A stretch of DNA of 64,000 nucleotides. It comes from Chryseobacterium sp. MA9. GTDB taxonomy: Bacteria > Bacteroidota > Bacteroidia > Flavobacteriales > Weeksellaceae. The stretch covers positions 992,001-1,056,000 of the forward strand of contig NZ_CP075170.1 of assembly GCF_024399315.1 (NCBI RefSeq), given 5' to 3'. The first letter of the stretch is position 1; the number at the start of each line of letters is the position of its first letter. Positions 35,783-43,441 of the stretch are shown here, one piece after another. The notes beneath the pieces are model-generated. The model was given only the letters and a program-made list of their open reading frames with translations. It had not been told where the DNA came from and did no database searches. The position numbers were made by a program, and so were the translations under genes.

Positions 35783-37021
35783 ATGGATATATTAAGATTT
35801 ATAACGGCAGGAAGCGTAGATGACGGTAAAAGTACCCTTATCGGCAGACTGCTTTACGATAGCAAAAGTATTTTACAGGATCAGTTGGAAGTCCTTGAAA
35901 AACATTCTAAAAACAAAAATGAAGATGGAGTAGACCTAGCCCTTTTAACGGATGGTTTACGTGCAGAAAGAGAACAGGGAATCACCATTGATGTTGCCTA
36001 CCGCTATTTTTCAACCGCAAAAAGAAAATTTATCATTGCTGATGCTCCAGGGCATGTGCAGTATACCCGTAATATGATCACGGGAGCGTCCAACTCTGAT
36101 CTGATGGTTATTCTGATCGATGCACGGAAAGGCGTGATTGAACAGACCAGAAGACATTCCATCATCGCCTCTTTATTACAGTTAAAGAAAGTAGCTGTAG
36201 CCATCAACAAAATGGATATGGTAGATTATTCCGAAGAAGTTTTTGAAAATATAAAATCAGAATATGCAAAAATTGCAGAAAATCTGGGATTAAACGATGT
36301 CAGTTATTTCCCGATCTCGGCATTGAAAGGAGATAATATTGTTTCAAAATCGTCCAGAACAGAATGGTACGAAGGAAATTCACTTCTGGAATATCTTGAA
36401 GAAGTAACTTTAAATGAAGAAACAAATAACGGAAGCCGTTTTCAGGTTCAGTATGTAATCCGCCCTCAAACTGAGGAACTGCACGATTACAGAGGATATG
36501 CCGGACAAATATTAAGCGGAAAATTCACTAAAGGAGACAAAATTCATATTCTTCCGGCAGATCTGACCACTGAAATCACCAAAATTGAGATCAATGGCAT
36601 TGAAAAAGAAGAAGCCTTTGAAGGCCAGCCAGCTGTGATTCACCTTGCTCATGATGTAGATATCAGCCGGGGAGATATTTTTGCCACGGAAGAGCATGTT
36701 CCCACAGTTGAAAAAGACCTTGAAATTCTCTTATGCTGGCTAGATCAGAAACCGTTGCAGCCAGGAAATAAATACCTTCTGCAGCAAAACAGCAGACTTG
36801 TAAAAGCAGTTGTAAAAGAGGTAGATTACAAGATCAATGTCAACACCCTGATCCGGGAACAGGCCGATGGAGAAATTAAGCTGAACGAAATTGTAAAAGT
36901 TACACTCCGTACAGCACAGCCATTGGTGTATGATAGCTTTACCAATAATAAAACAACGGGCTCTGCCATTTTGGTGGATGAAACGTCCAATTCAACAGTA
37001 GCAGCCTGTATAATCCAATAG
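35783..37021 (+). CDS. cysN: Sulfate adenylyltransferase subunit 1 (GTPase)
   Basis: The 412-aa EF-Tu-like GTPase has G1 TAGSVDDGKSTLIG (about 8-21), the switch region EREQGITIDVAY, G3 DAPGH and G4 NKMD, then domains II and III. GTP hydrolysis drives APS synthesis by CysD. Its length ends after the GTPase portion; the fused APS kinase (CysC) found in CysNC proteins is absent, consistent with direct APS reduction by the upstream cysH product. It is followed after 4 bp by cysE. Confidence 0.95.
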   Translation: MDILRFITAGSVDDGKSTLIGRLLYDSKSILQDQLEVLEKHSKNKNEDGVDLALLTDGLRAEREQGITIDVAYRYFSTAKRKFIIADAPGHVQYTRNMITGASNSDLMVILIDARKGVIEQTRRHSIIASLLQLKKVAVAINKMDMVDYSEEVFENIKSEYAKIAENLGLNDVSYFPISALKGDNIVSKSSRTEWYEGNSLLEYLEEVTLNEETNNGSRFQVQYVIRPQTEELHDYRGYAGQILSGKFTKGDKIHILPADLTTEITKIEINGIEKEEAFEGQPAVIHLAHDVDISRGDIFATEEHVPTVEKDLEILLCWLDQKPLQPGNKYLLQQNSRLVKAVVKEVDYKINVNTLIREQADGEIKLNEIVKVTLRTAQPLVYDSFTNNKTTGSAILVDETSNSTVAACIIQ

Positions 37022-37025
37022 AAAA

Positions 37026-37856
37026 ATGGCAATTTCCGATCAATTAATACAAAGAATTCATCAGACCAAACAAAATAATATTCATGGATTCTTTGATAAA
37101 ATAAAGACAAAAAAATGGGTGAAGGATTTGTATGAAACACTCTTCCTACCTCAGGATGATAATACTGAAGATCAGCTGAAAATAAATTTTGAAGCACTCC
37201 AGGAAACACTTTCTGATCAGATCAATACGGTAACAGGAGATAAAAATCTTACTGAAAAACAGGTCAGACAGTTTTTTGAGACTTTACCTGAGTTATATAA
37301 TCAGCTGGTTCTGGATGCAAAATCCATTTTGGAATTTGATCCTGCTGCCGATTCTCTGGAAGAAGTATACCTGGCATATCCCGGCTTTTTTGCCACGTAT
37401 GTCTACCGTATTTCGCACCAGCTTTGGACTCAGGAAGTAAAAATTTTACCCCGTGTCATTTCTGAATATGCCCACAGTAAAACCGGAATTGATATTCATC
37501 CGGGAGCCACCATCGGAAAGTCTTTTTTCATTGACCACGGAACAGGAATCGTGATTGGAGAAACTACCATTATCGGGAACAATGTCAAAATCTATCAGGG
37601 AGTAACCCTCGGAGCTTTGAATGTTTCCAAAGAAAAAGCCCATCAGAAAAGACATCCCAGTATTGAAGATGATGTGATTATCTATTCAGGAGCCACTATT
37701 CTGGGAGGTGAAACCACCATAGGCAGAGAAAGCATCATAGGAGGAAATGTCTGGGTTACACAGGATGTCCCCGCCAATTCTCTGGTTTACCATAAAAGTG
37801 AAATAAAAATAAAGGATAATAGCTCATTACCGGAATCATTAACCTTTGTGATTTAA
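37026..37856 (+). CDS. cysE: Serine O-acetyltransferase
   Basis: The 276-aa protein has a long helical N-terminal region (about 1-165) and a left-handed beta-helix of hexapeptide repeats (about 170-260: DIHPGATIGKSFFIDHGTGI, VIGETTIIGNNVKIYQGVTL, GATILGGETTIG). The catalytic His lies in the DIHPGA/FIDHGTG region. It acetylates L-serine to O-acetylserine, the carbon acceptor for sulfide. The long N-terminus is like the EpsC/plant-type SATs. It lies between cysN (4-bp gap) and the cysteine synthase gene (30-bp gap). Confidence 0.93.
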   Translation: MAISDQLIQRIHQTKQNNIHGFFDKIKTKKWVKDLYETLFLPQDDNTEDQLKINFEALQETLSDQINTVTGDKNLTEKQVRQFFETLPELYNQLVLDAKSILEFDPAADSLEEVYLAYPGFFATYVYRISHQLWTQEVKILPRVISEYAHSKTGIDIHPGATIGKSFFIDHGTGIVIGETTIIGNNVKIYQGVTLGALNVSKEKAHQKRHPSIEDDVIIYSGATILGGETTIGRESIIGGNVWVTQDVPANSLVYHKSEIKIKDNSSLPESLTFVI

Positions 37857-37886
37857 GAAAAAAACAAAAATAAAAAGTACATTGAT

Positions 37887-38798
37887 ATGAAATTTCAGAA
37901 TGCATTAGAAACGATTGGAAATACACCCGTCGTGAAAATTAATAAGCTCTTCAATTCAGATCATGAAATCTGGATCAAACTTGAAAAAAGCAATCCCGGC
38001 GGAAGCATTAAAGACAGAATTGGCCTGGCCATGATTGAAGATGCAGAAGCAAAAGGATTATTAAATAAAGACAGCATTATTATAGAACCTACCAGCGGAA
38101 ATACGGGAATAGGACTTGCTTTGGTAGCTGCGGTAAAAGGATACAAACTCATTCTTGTCATGCCGGAAAGCATGAGTATAGAACGCCGCAAAATTATGGA
38201 AGCTTACGGAGCAGAATTTGTACTTACTCCAAGAGAAAAAGGAATGAAAGGCGCTATCGAAAAAGCCAGTGAATTGGCTGAAGAGACACCCAATTCATGG
38301 ATTCCAAGACAGTTTGACAACCCTGCCAATGTAAAAGTACATGTAGAAACCACCGCTCAGGAAATTTTAAAAGATTTTCCGGACGGGCTGGATTATATCA
38401 TTACAGGAGTAGGAACCGGAGGACACATCACCGGAATCGCAAAAACAGTAAAAGAAAAATATCCTAACGTAAAAGTAATTGCTGTAGAACCGGAATTATC
38501 TCCTGTATTAAGCGGAGGAAGCCCAGCACCGCATCCATTACAGGGATTAGGAGCAGGATTTGTTCCTTCCATTCTGGATATTACCCTTTTGGACGGAGTG
38601 ATCACAGTAGGAAAGGAAGAAGCTTATGAATATGCCCTTAATGCCGCTAAAAAAGAAGGTCTTTTTGTTGGAGTTTCCACTGGAGCCGCTTTAGCAGCCA
38701 TTGCAAAACATTTACCGGAAGTACAGCCAAACGCTAAAATCCTTACCATCAATTACGATACCGGAGAAAGATATCTATCTGTAGAGGGACTCTTCTAA
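37887..38798 (+). CDS. cysK: Cysteine synthase (O-acetylserine sulfhydrylase)
   Basis: The 303-aa fold-type II PLP enzyme has cofactor Lys K42 in GGSIKDRIG, the substrate loop PTSGNTG at 68-74, and the phosphate-binding loop [10 protein letters not shown]. It converts O-acetylserine and sulfide to cysteine, the end of the pathway encoded here. The C-terminus ([14 protein letters not shown]) is that of the CysK/CysM group; the short length leans toward CysM-like forms, so the letter is uncertain. It is directly downstream of cysE, with which CysK-type enzymes form a complex. Confidence 0.93.
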   Translation: MKFQNALETIGNTPVVKINKLFNSDHEIWIKLEKSNPGGSIKDRIGLAMIEDAEAKGLLNKDSIIIEPTSGNTGIGLALVAAVKGYKLILVMPESMSIERRKIMEAYGAEFVLTPREKGMKGAIEKASELAEETPNSWIPRQFDNPANVKVHVETTAQEILKDFPDGLDYIITGVGTGGHITGIAKTVKEKYPNVKVIAVEPELSPVLSGGSPAPHPLQGLGAGFVPSILDITLLDGVITVGKEEAYEYALNAAKKEGLFVGVSTGAALAAIAKHLPEVQPNAKILTINYDTGERYLSVEGLF

Positions 38799-38821
38799 AT
38801 CCTTAATTAACACCTACTTCA

Positions 38822-39667
38822 ATGAAAACAAATATAAAATCACCAAAGGTCTTCCTTATCGGTGCAGGGCCTGGTAACCCTGAACTGATCACTGTAAAAG
38901 CAGTAAAAGCTATCGCAAAAGCAGACGTCATCTTATGTGACCGCCTTGTAAGCCCGGAAATTCTGGAAACCTACGTTAATGAAAATACAGAAATCATCTA
39001 TGTAGGAAAAGAATGCAGCAAAAATGCGTCCACCCCTCAGTCTCATATCAATACTTTGATGGTAGAATATGCCCTTCAGAACAAAACCATTGTAAGACTG
39101 AAAGGAGGAGATGTTTCCATATTCTCCAATATTCTGGACGAGTTACAGGCTTTAAAACAGAATCATATTCCCTACGAAATTATTCCGGGAATTACAGCAG
39201 CTTTAGGAGCAGCAGCATTTGCAGGGATGCCTTTAACCGCAAGAGGATATTCCACATCCGTTCGTTTTCTTACGTATTATAAATCAGAGATTGTAAGTGA
39301 AGAATACTGGAAAGAGCTTGCTTTAACCAATGATACCCTTGTTTTCTATATGTCTAAAGGAAATCTTACCCCTCTGGTAGAAAAACTGAAAGCACTTCAG
39401 ATTTCAGGTGATAAGAAAATTGCTGTCATTGAACAGGCAACAACGCCTTTTCAAAAGGTGTATACATCATCATTTGATGATTTTAATGAAAAATTCGGAG
39501 ATAAGAACTTTGCTTCCCCTTCTTTGGTGGTTGTGGGTAAAATTGTCAATCTCCATGAAGAGTTTTCATGGCTTGAAAATGCCGAGCAGGAAGGTCTTTA
39601 TTTCAAATCAGTAGAAAACGGAAGTCTAATCCCAACAACTCAAAATTTCTTTGAATATGCTGTCTGA
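38822..39667 (+). CDS. cobA: Uroporphyrinogen-III C-methyltransferase
   Basis: The 281-aa SAM-dependent tetrapyrrole methylase has the Gly-rich start FLIGAGPGNPELITVKAVKA, VRLKGGDVSIF (SAM-binding) and PGITAALGAAAFAGMPLT. It makes precorrin-2, the precursor of siroheme, which is the cofactor of the sulfite reductase hemoprotein encoded two genes downstream. The remaining siroheme steps are in the CysG-like part of the fusion gene at 46324. The 3' end overlaps the cysJ start by 11 bp. Confidence 0.93.
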   Translation: MKTNIKSPKVFLIGAGPGNPELITVKAVKAIAKADVILCDRLVSPEILETYVNENTEIIYVGKECSKNASTPQSHINTLMVEYALQNKTIVRLKGGDVSIFSNILDELQALKQNHIPYEIIPGITAALGAAAFAGMPLTARGYSTSVRFLTYYKSEIVSEEYWKELALTNDTLVFYMSKGNLTPLVEKLKALQISGDKKIAVIEQATTPFQKVYTSSFDDFNEKFGDKNFASPSLVVVGKIVNLHEEFSWLENAEQEGLYFKSVENGSLIPTTQNFFEYAV

Positions 39668-41369
39668 AACTAAATTAAATGTATTAAAACAAATATCCGG
39701 AAACCTCTCCAGAGACGAAGCCATCTGGGCTAGCGGGTATCTTGCCGGTATTGCCGGAGGATCTTCACTTACAGCCATTCTGCCACCACAGGAAACGAAT
39801 ACTATTGTCCAGAATGTCATAAAGAAAATAACGCTGGCTTATGGAACGGAGACCGGAAACAGTAAAAAGCTCGCTACCACGCTGGCAGGTATAGTGAAGA
39901 AAAAAGGACTTCAGGTAAAACTGGCTGATCTTTCCCAATATAAACCAAAGGATTTGGTTAAAGAAGAGTTCTTTTTCGTAATCATCAGCACTCAGGGAGA
40001 AGGCGAGCCACCAGCTCTTGCCAAAAAATTCTACGATTATATTCATGAAAATGAAATTAATCTCAGCGGACTTAAATTCGGAGTACTGGCTTTGGGAGAC
40101 AGCAGTTATCCTCTGTTCTGCCAAACCGGAGAAGATGTAGATTCCCGTTTTGAAATATTGGGAGCACAGCGTATTATTCCATTAAAGAAATGTGATATTG
40201 ATTATGAGCAGGAAGCTTCTCATTGGATAGAACATGTATTTGAAACAGTCAATAAAAATACTGATCAGAGTACAAAAAATGTTTCAGCTCCAAAAGTTTC
40301 TGCGGGAAGAAAGAAATACCTGGGAAAAGTTTCCACCATCATCAATCTGAACGATATTACTTCTGAAAAAGAAACCTATCATATCGAAATTGAAACCGAA
40401 GAAGCCCTTGCATATCAACCTGGTGCAGCGCTTGGCATCATTCCTTTCAGTTCAAAATCTGTAGTGGATGAAATTATTACTCTGACAGGAATTGACCCTC
40501 AGAAACAGGTAGAAACATCGAAAGTTAAAGATAGTGTTGAAGAGCTCCTACATAAACACCTCAACATCAGCTATCTGCTTAAATCTGTAGTTGCACAATA
40601 TGCAAAAATAACGGGACATTCCATTCCGGAAGTCAGATTAAGCCTTCTTGATCTCCTTAGAATTTATCCTGTTAAAAATGCGGATGAATTTGAAGAAATC
40701 ATTCAGATATTAACTGCCCAGGCACCCCGTCTGTATTCTATTTCTTCCTCTGTGGAAGCGCATGGTGATACGGAAATTCACATTACCGTTGCCAGATCAG
40801 AATTCTTTATTGACCATCAGAAACACAACGGATTATGCAGTGGTTTTCTGAGTGAATTTAAAGAAGGAGAAGAGGTAGAATTTTATATTCAGGAGGCAGG
40901 ACACTTCAAACTGCCGGAAGCTCATAAAGACATCATCATGATCGGTCCGGGAACAGGGATCGCGCCATTCAGATCATTCCTTTGGGAACGTGATGCCACA
41001 GGAGCGGAAGGAAGAAACTGGCTGTTTTTCGGAGACAGAAACTTTGTATCAGATTTTCTTTATCAGGCAGAACTTCAGGATTTTCTTAAAACAGGCAGCT
41101 TAACGCATTTAGACCTCGCATTTTCAAGAGATACAGCCGAAAAAGTATATGTTCAGCACAGACTGGAACAAAAAGCTCAGGAAGTATTTTACTGGCTGGA
41201 AGGTGGAGCCTCTGTGTATGTATGCGGAGCCAAAGAACCAATGGCTTATGATGTAGAACAAACACTTCTCACAATTATCCAGAATGAAGGAAAGCGCAGC
41301 AAAGAAGACGCTGTACTTTATCTGGAAGAAATGGAACTGAGCGGCAGATATGCTAAAGATGTGTATTAA
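39657..41369 (+). CDS. cysJ: Assimilatory sulfite reductase (NADPH) flavoprotein subunit
   Basis: The 570-aa diflavin reductase has an N-terminal region unique to CysJ (LSRDEAIWASGYLAG), then flavodoxin (about 60-200: AYGTETGNSKKLA, STQGEGEPPALA) and an FAD-binding ferredoxin-reductase domain (APRLYSISSSVE). The NADP-binding part has IGPGTGIAPFRSFLWER and ends SGRYAKDVY. It passes electrons from NADPH via FAD and FMN to CysI. I use the ATG at 39657; the TTG two codons upstream is in frame but unnecessary. It overlaps cobA and is followed by cysI after 35 bp. Confidence 0.95.
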   Translation: MLSETKLNVLKQISGNLSRDEAIWASGYLAGIAGGSSLTAILPPQETNTIVQNVIKKITLAYGTETGNSKKLATTLAGIVKKKGLQVKLADLSQYKPKDLVKEEFFFVIISTQGEGEPPALAKKFYDYIHENEINLSGLKFGVLALGDSSYPLFCQTGEDVDSRFEILGAQRIIPLKKCDIDYEQEASHWIEHVFETVNKNTDQSTKNVSAPKVSAGRKKYLGKVSTIINLNDITSEKETYHIEIETEEALAYQPGAALGIIPFSSKSVVDEIITLTGIDPQKQVETSKVKDSVEELLHKHLNISYLLKSVVAQYAKITGHSIPEVRLSLLDLLRIYPVKNADEFEEIIQILTAQAPRLYSISSSVEAHGDTEIHITVARSEFFIDHQKHNGLCSGFLSEFKEGEEVEFYIQEAGHFKLPEAHKDIIMIGPGTGIAPFRSFLWERDATGAEGRNWLFFGDRNFVSDFLYQAELQDFLKTGSLTHLDLAFSRDTAEKVYVQHRLEQKAQEVFYWLEGGASVYVCGAKEPMAYDVEQTLLTIIQNEGKRSKEDAVLYLEEMELSGRYAKDVY

Positions 41370-41404
41370 AAAAGAAGTACTCGTAAAAATTAAAGGAAAC
41401 AGTT

Positions 41405-43081
41405 ATGAACAATGATAAAGAAAACCTTTCACCGGTAGAAAGGATTAAAACCAGCAGCAATGGTCTCAGAGGATCTTTAAAAGAAAGCCTTGCTGATAAT
41501 TTTACCGGAGCCATCAGGGAAGATGACCAGACTCTGATCAAATTTCATGGTATGTACCAGCAGGACGACAGAGACCGAAGGGAAGAGCGTGTCTCTAAAA
41601 AACTGGAATGGCTGTATTCCTATATGATCAGATTAAGACTTCCTGGTGGCTTTTTAACCCCTGAACAATGGGTAGGATTGAATGAAACGGCTGAAGATCA
41701 TTCCACAGGAACCATTAAAGTAACAACAAGACAAACCATTCAGCTGCATGGCATTTTAAAATCTCATTTAAGACCTACCATTCAGAGCTTCAATCTGCAG
41801 CATCTGGACTCTATTGCGGCTTGTGGAGATGTCAACAGAAATGTAACCTGTACAGCGAATCCTTCGGAATCACCTTTGCACAAGGAAGCTTACGAACTCG
41901 CTGGGAAAATCAGTGAGATGTGTCTTCCTAAAACCAAATCTTACTATGATATCTGGATTGATGATGAACTTCTGGTTGATCGTAAAGCAGAAGAAGACCC
42001 TTTGTATCAGGACAGATATCTTCCCAGAAAGCTGAAAATAGGAATTGCCGTTCCACCCAATAACGATGTGGATGTATTCATCAATGATATTGCCCTAATT
42101 GCTATTATCGAAAATGATAAAATTGTTGGCTATAATATTGCTGCCGGAGGAGGACTGGGAGCAACCCACGGGAATGAAGCTACTTATGCCCGTTTAGCCT
42201 CTGTACTTGGATTTGTGGATACGGAAGAAAAAGTATTAAAAGCTGTCTACGAGATCATCACTGTACAAAGAGACTTCGGAAACAGAAGCGACCGGAAATT
42301 ATCAAGATTAAAATATACGATTGATAAACTTGGTATTGACCAGTACAGAGCTGAAGTAGAAAAAAGAACAGGGTTCAGCTTTGAACCTGCCAGAGAATTT
42401 AAGTTTGAACAGAGAAAAGACCGCTACGGCTGGATTCAGAATCATGAAGGGAAATGGTTTTATACCGTATTTGTGGAGCATGGAAGAATCCTTAATACGG
42501 CAGAATATCCTTTAAAATCAGGATTATTAAAAATCGCACAAACTGGTAAAGCCAATTTCCGTTTTACCTGTAACCAGAACCTTATTCTGGCTGATATTGA
42601 TGAAAAAGATAAACCTGAAATTGAACATATTTTAAAAGAACACGGAATTTCAGATTCTACGAATGGAGCAAGTGCTCTGCGCAAAAACTCTGTTGCCTGC
42701 GTGGCCCTGAACACTTGTTCACTGGCTTTAGCGGAAGCTCAGCGTTATCTGCCATCCTTAGTCACCAAAATAGAACCTATCCTTGAAAAATATGGTCTTT
42801 TGGAAGAAGATATCACTATCCGTATGACCGGCTGCCCTAATGGCTGCGGAAGATCTCCTAATGCTGAAATCGGATTTGTAGGGACAGCTTATGGAAAATA
42901 TAACCTCCACATTGGAGGAGACCGTTTAGGAATGCGACTGAATACAAAATTTAAAGAAAATATTGGTGAGGAAGAAATACTTACCACTCTGGATGAACTT
43001 TTCGGGATTTATGTACAGAAAAGACTTGCAGAAGAAACATTTGGCGATTTTTCATACCGTTACTTACACACCTTAAATTAA
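41405..43081 (+). CDS. cysI: Assimilatory sulfite reductase hemoprotein subunit
   Basis: The 558-aa enzyme carries the siroheme and 4Fe-4S cluster that reduce sulfite to sulfide. Two half-repeats of the nitrite/sulfite reductase fold are visible. The cluster cysteines are in ACVALNTCSLALAEAQ and in TGCPNGCGRS. The substrate-contact segment is GTIKVTTRQTIQLHG. Length and order match CysI. The stop is only 4 bp before a 27-codon ORF ending in Met/Cys codons. Genes for its partner (cysJ) and cofactor synthesis flank it. Confidence 0.95.
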   Translation: MNNDKENLSPVERIKTSSNGLRGSLKESLADNFTGAIREDDQTLIKFHGMYQQDDRDRREERVSKKLEWLYSYMIRLRLPGGFLTPEQWVGLNETAEDHSTGTIKVTTRQTIQLHGILKSHLRPTIQSFNLQHLDSIAACGDVNRNVTCTANPSESPLHKEAYELAGKISEMCLPKTKSYYDIWIDDELLVDRKAEEDPLYQDRYLPRKLKIGIAVPPNNDVDVFINDIALIAIIENDKIVGYNIAAGGGLGATHGNEATYARLASVLGFVDTEEKVLKAVYEIITVQRDFGNRSDRKLSRLKYTIDKLGIDQYRAEVEKRTGFSFEPAREFKFEQRKDRYGWIQNHEGKWFYTVFVEHGRILNTAEYPLKSGLLKIAQTGKANFRFTCNQNLILADIDEKDKPEIEHILKEHGISDSTNGASALRKNSVACVALNTCSLALAEAQRYLPSLVTKIEPILEKYGLLEEDITIRMTGCPNGCGRSPNAEIGFVGTAYGKYNLHIGGDRLGMRLNTKFKENIGEEEILTTLDELFGIYVQKRLAEETFGDFSYRYLHTLN

Positions 43082-43085
43082 TTAT

Positions 43086-43169
43086 ATGGCTAATTTTCAT
43101 TATGATCTGAAAAAAAACAAAAAAACTCAACCTCTTCTTTTAGGCAGACGAATGTGTATGTGTTGTTGA
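43086..43169 (+). CDS. Putative sulfur-amino-acid leader peptide (ends MCMCC)
   Basis: A 27-codon ORF begins 4 bp after the cysI stop. It reads MANFHYDLKKNKKTQPLLLG then RRMCMCC and a TGA stop: the last five residues are all sulfur amino acids (two Met, three Cys). Stretches of the regulated amino acid just before the stop are the hallmark of leader peptides that sense charged tRNA by ribosome stalling. The downstream sequence can form nested stems (43176-43240), ahead of a TonB receptor and the siroheme/TSUP gene. It is basic in the middle and has no domain. That this is translated, and its role, are inference; I know no described counterpart in this phylum. Confidence 0.6.
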   Translation: MANFHYDLKKNKKTQPLLLGRRMCMCC

Positions 43170-43175
43170 TTTTTA

Positions 43176-43240
43176 AATGACAATACAATCAAAAAGCTGT
43201 TTGAAGTTTTTGAATCATGGAAGTCTAACAGATTGTCATT
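43176..43240 (+). promoter_or_regulatory. Nested inverted repeats after the leader ORF
   Basis: AATGACAAT (43176-43184) is complementary to ATTGTCATT (43232-43240). Inside, TCAAAAA (43189-43195) is complementary to TTTTTGA (43207-43213). It starts 7 nt after the leader stop, where an attenuator would be expected. No U-run follows the outer stem. The outer right arm coincides with the start of a dispersed repeat, which weakens the argument. Confidence 0.4.
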
Positions 43241-43264
43241 GCGAACCGAAGGTGAAGCAATCTT
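43230..43264 (+). repeat. GTCATTGCGAACCGAAGGTGAAGCAATC-type dispersed repeat
   Basis: The stretch GATTGTCATTGCGAACC followed by GAAGGTGAAGCAATC forms ATTGC/GCAAT arms. It resembles a palindromic intergenic repeat common in many bacterial genomes, including flavobacteria. Only one copy is seen in this window, so the assignment relies on recollection. Confidence 0.5.
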
Positions 43265-43284
43265 AGCAATAATATTAATGGCTT

Positions 43285-43363
43285 AAACCACCCCGTCAAA
43301 AATTCTTTGAATTTTTGCCACCCCTCCAAAAGAGGGGAACTCTAAGCCCTTCAATTGTAATAT
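43285..43363 (+). repeat. Dispersed palindromic repeat, copy C
   Basis: AACCACCCCGT is followed by the perfect palindrome CAAAAATTCTTTGAATTTTT(G) at 43297-43317. GCCACCCCTCCAAAAGAGGGG (a hairpin, CCCCTC/GAGGGG) and the tail CCTTCAATTGTAATATT follow. It is closely similar to copies at 12860-12941 and 33412-33468. Confidence 0.82.
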
Positions 43364-43441
43364 TAACCAATATAGAAGACTTTCATCATAGAAGTAAAAA
43401 ATTCAGGCAGCTTCATTCTCAACCTAAAAAATGAAGCAAAA

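Noticed and set aside
39651..39656. TTG at 39651 as the cysJ start
   Set aside because: An ATG two codons downstream gives the same protein and is a better start.
43297..43317. CAAAAATTC palindrome as a transcription-factor site
   Set aside because: The same palindrome recurs with conserved flanks in two other intergenic regions, so it belongs to a dispersed repeat.
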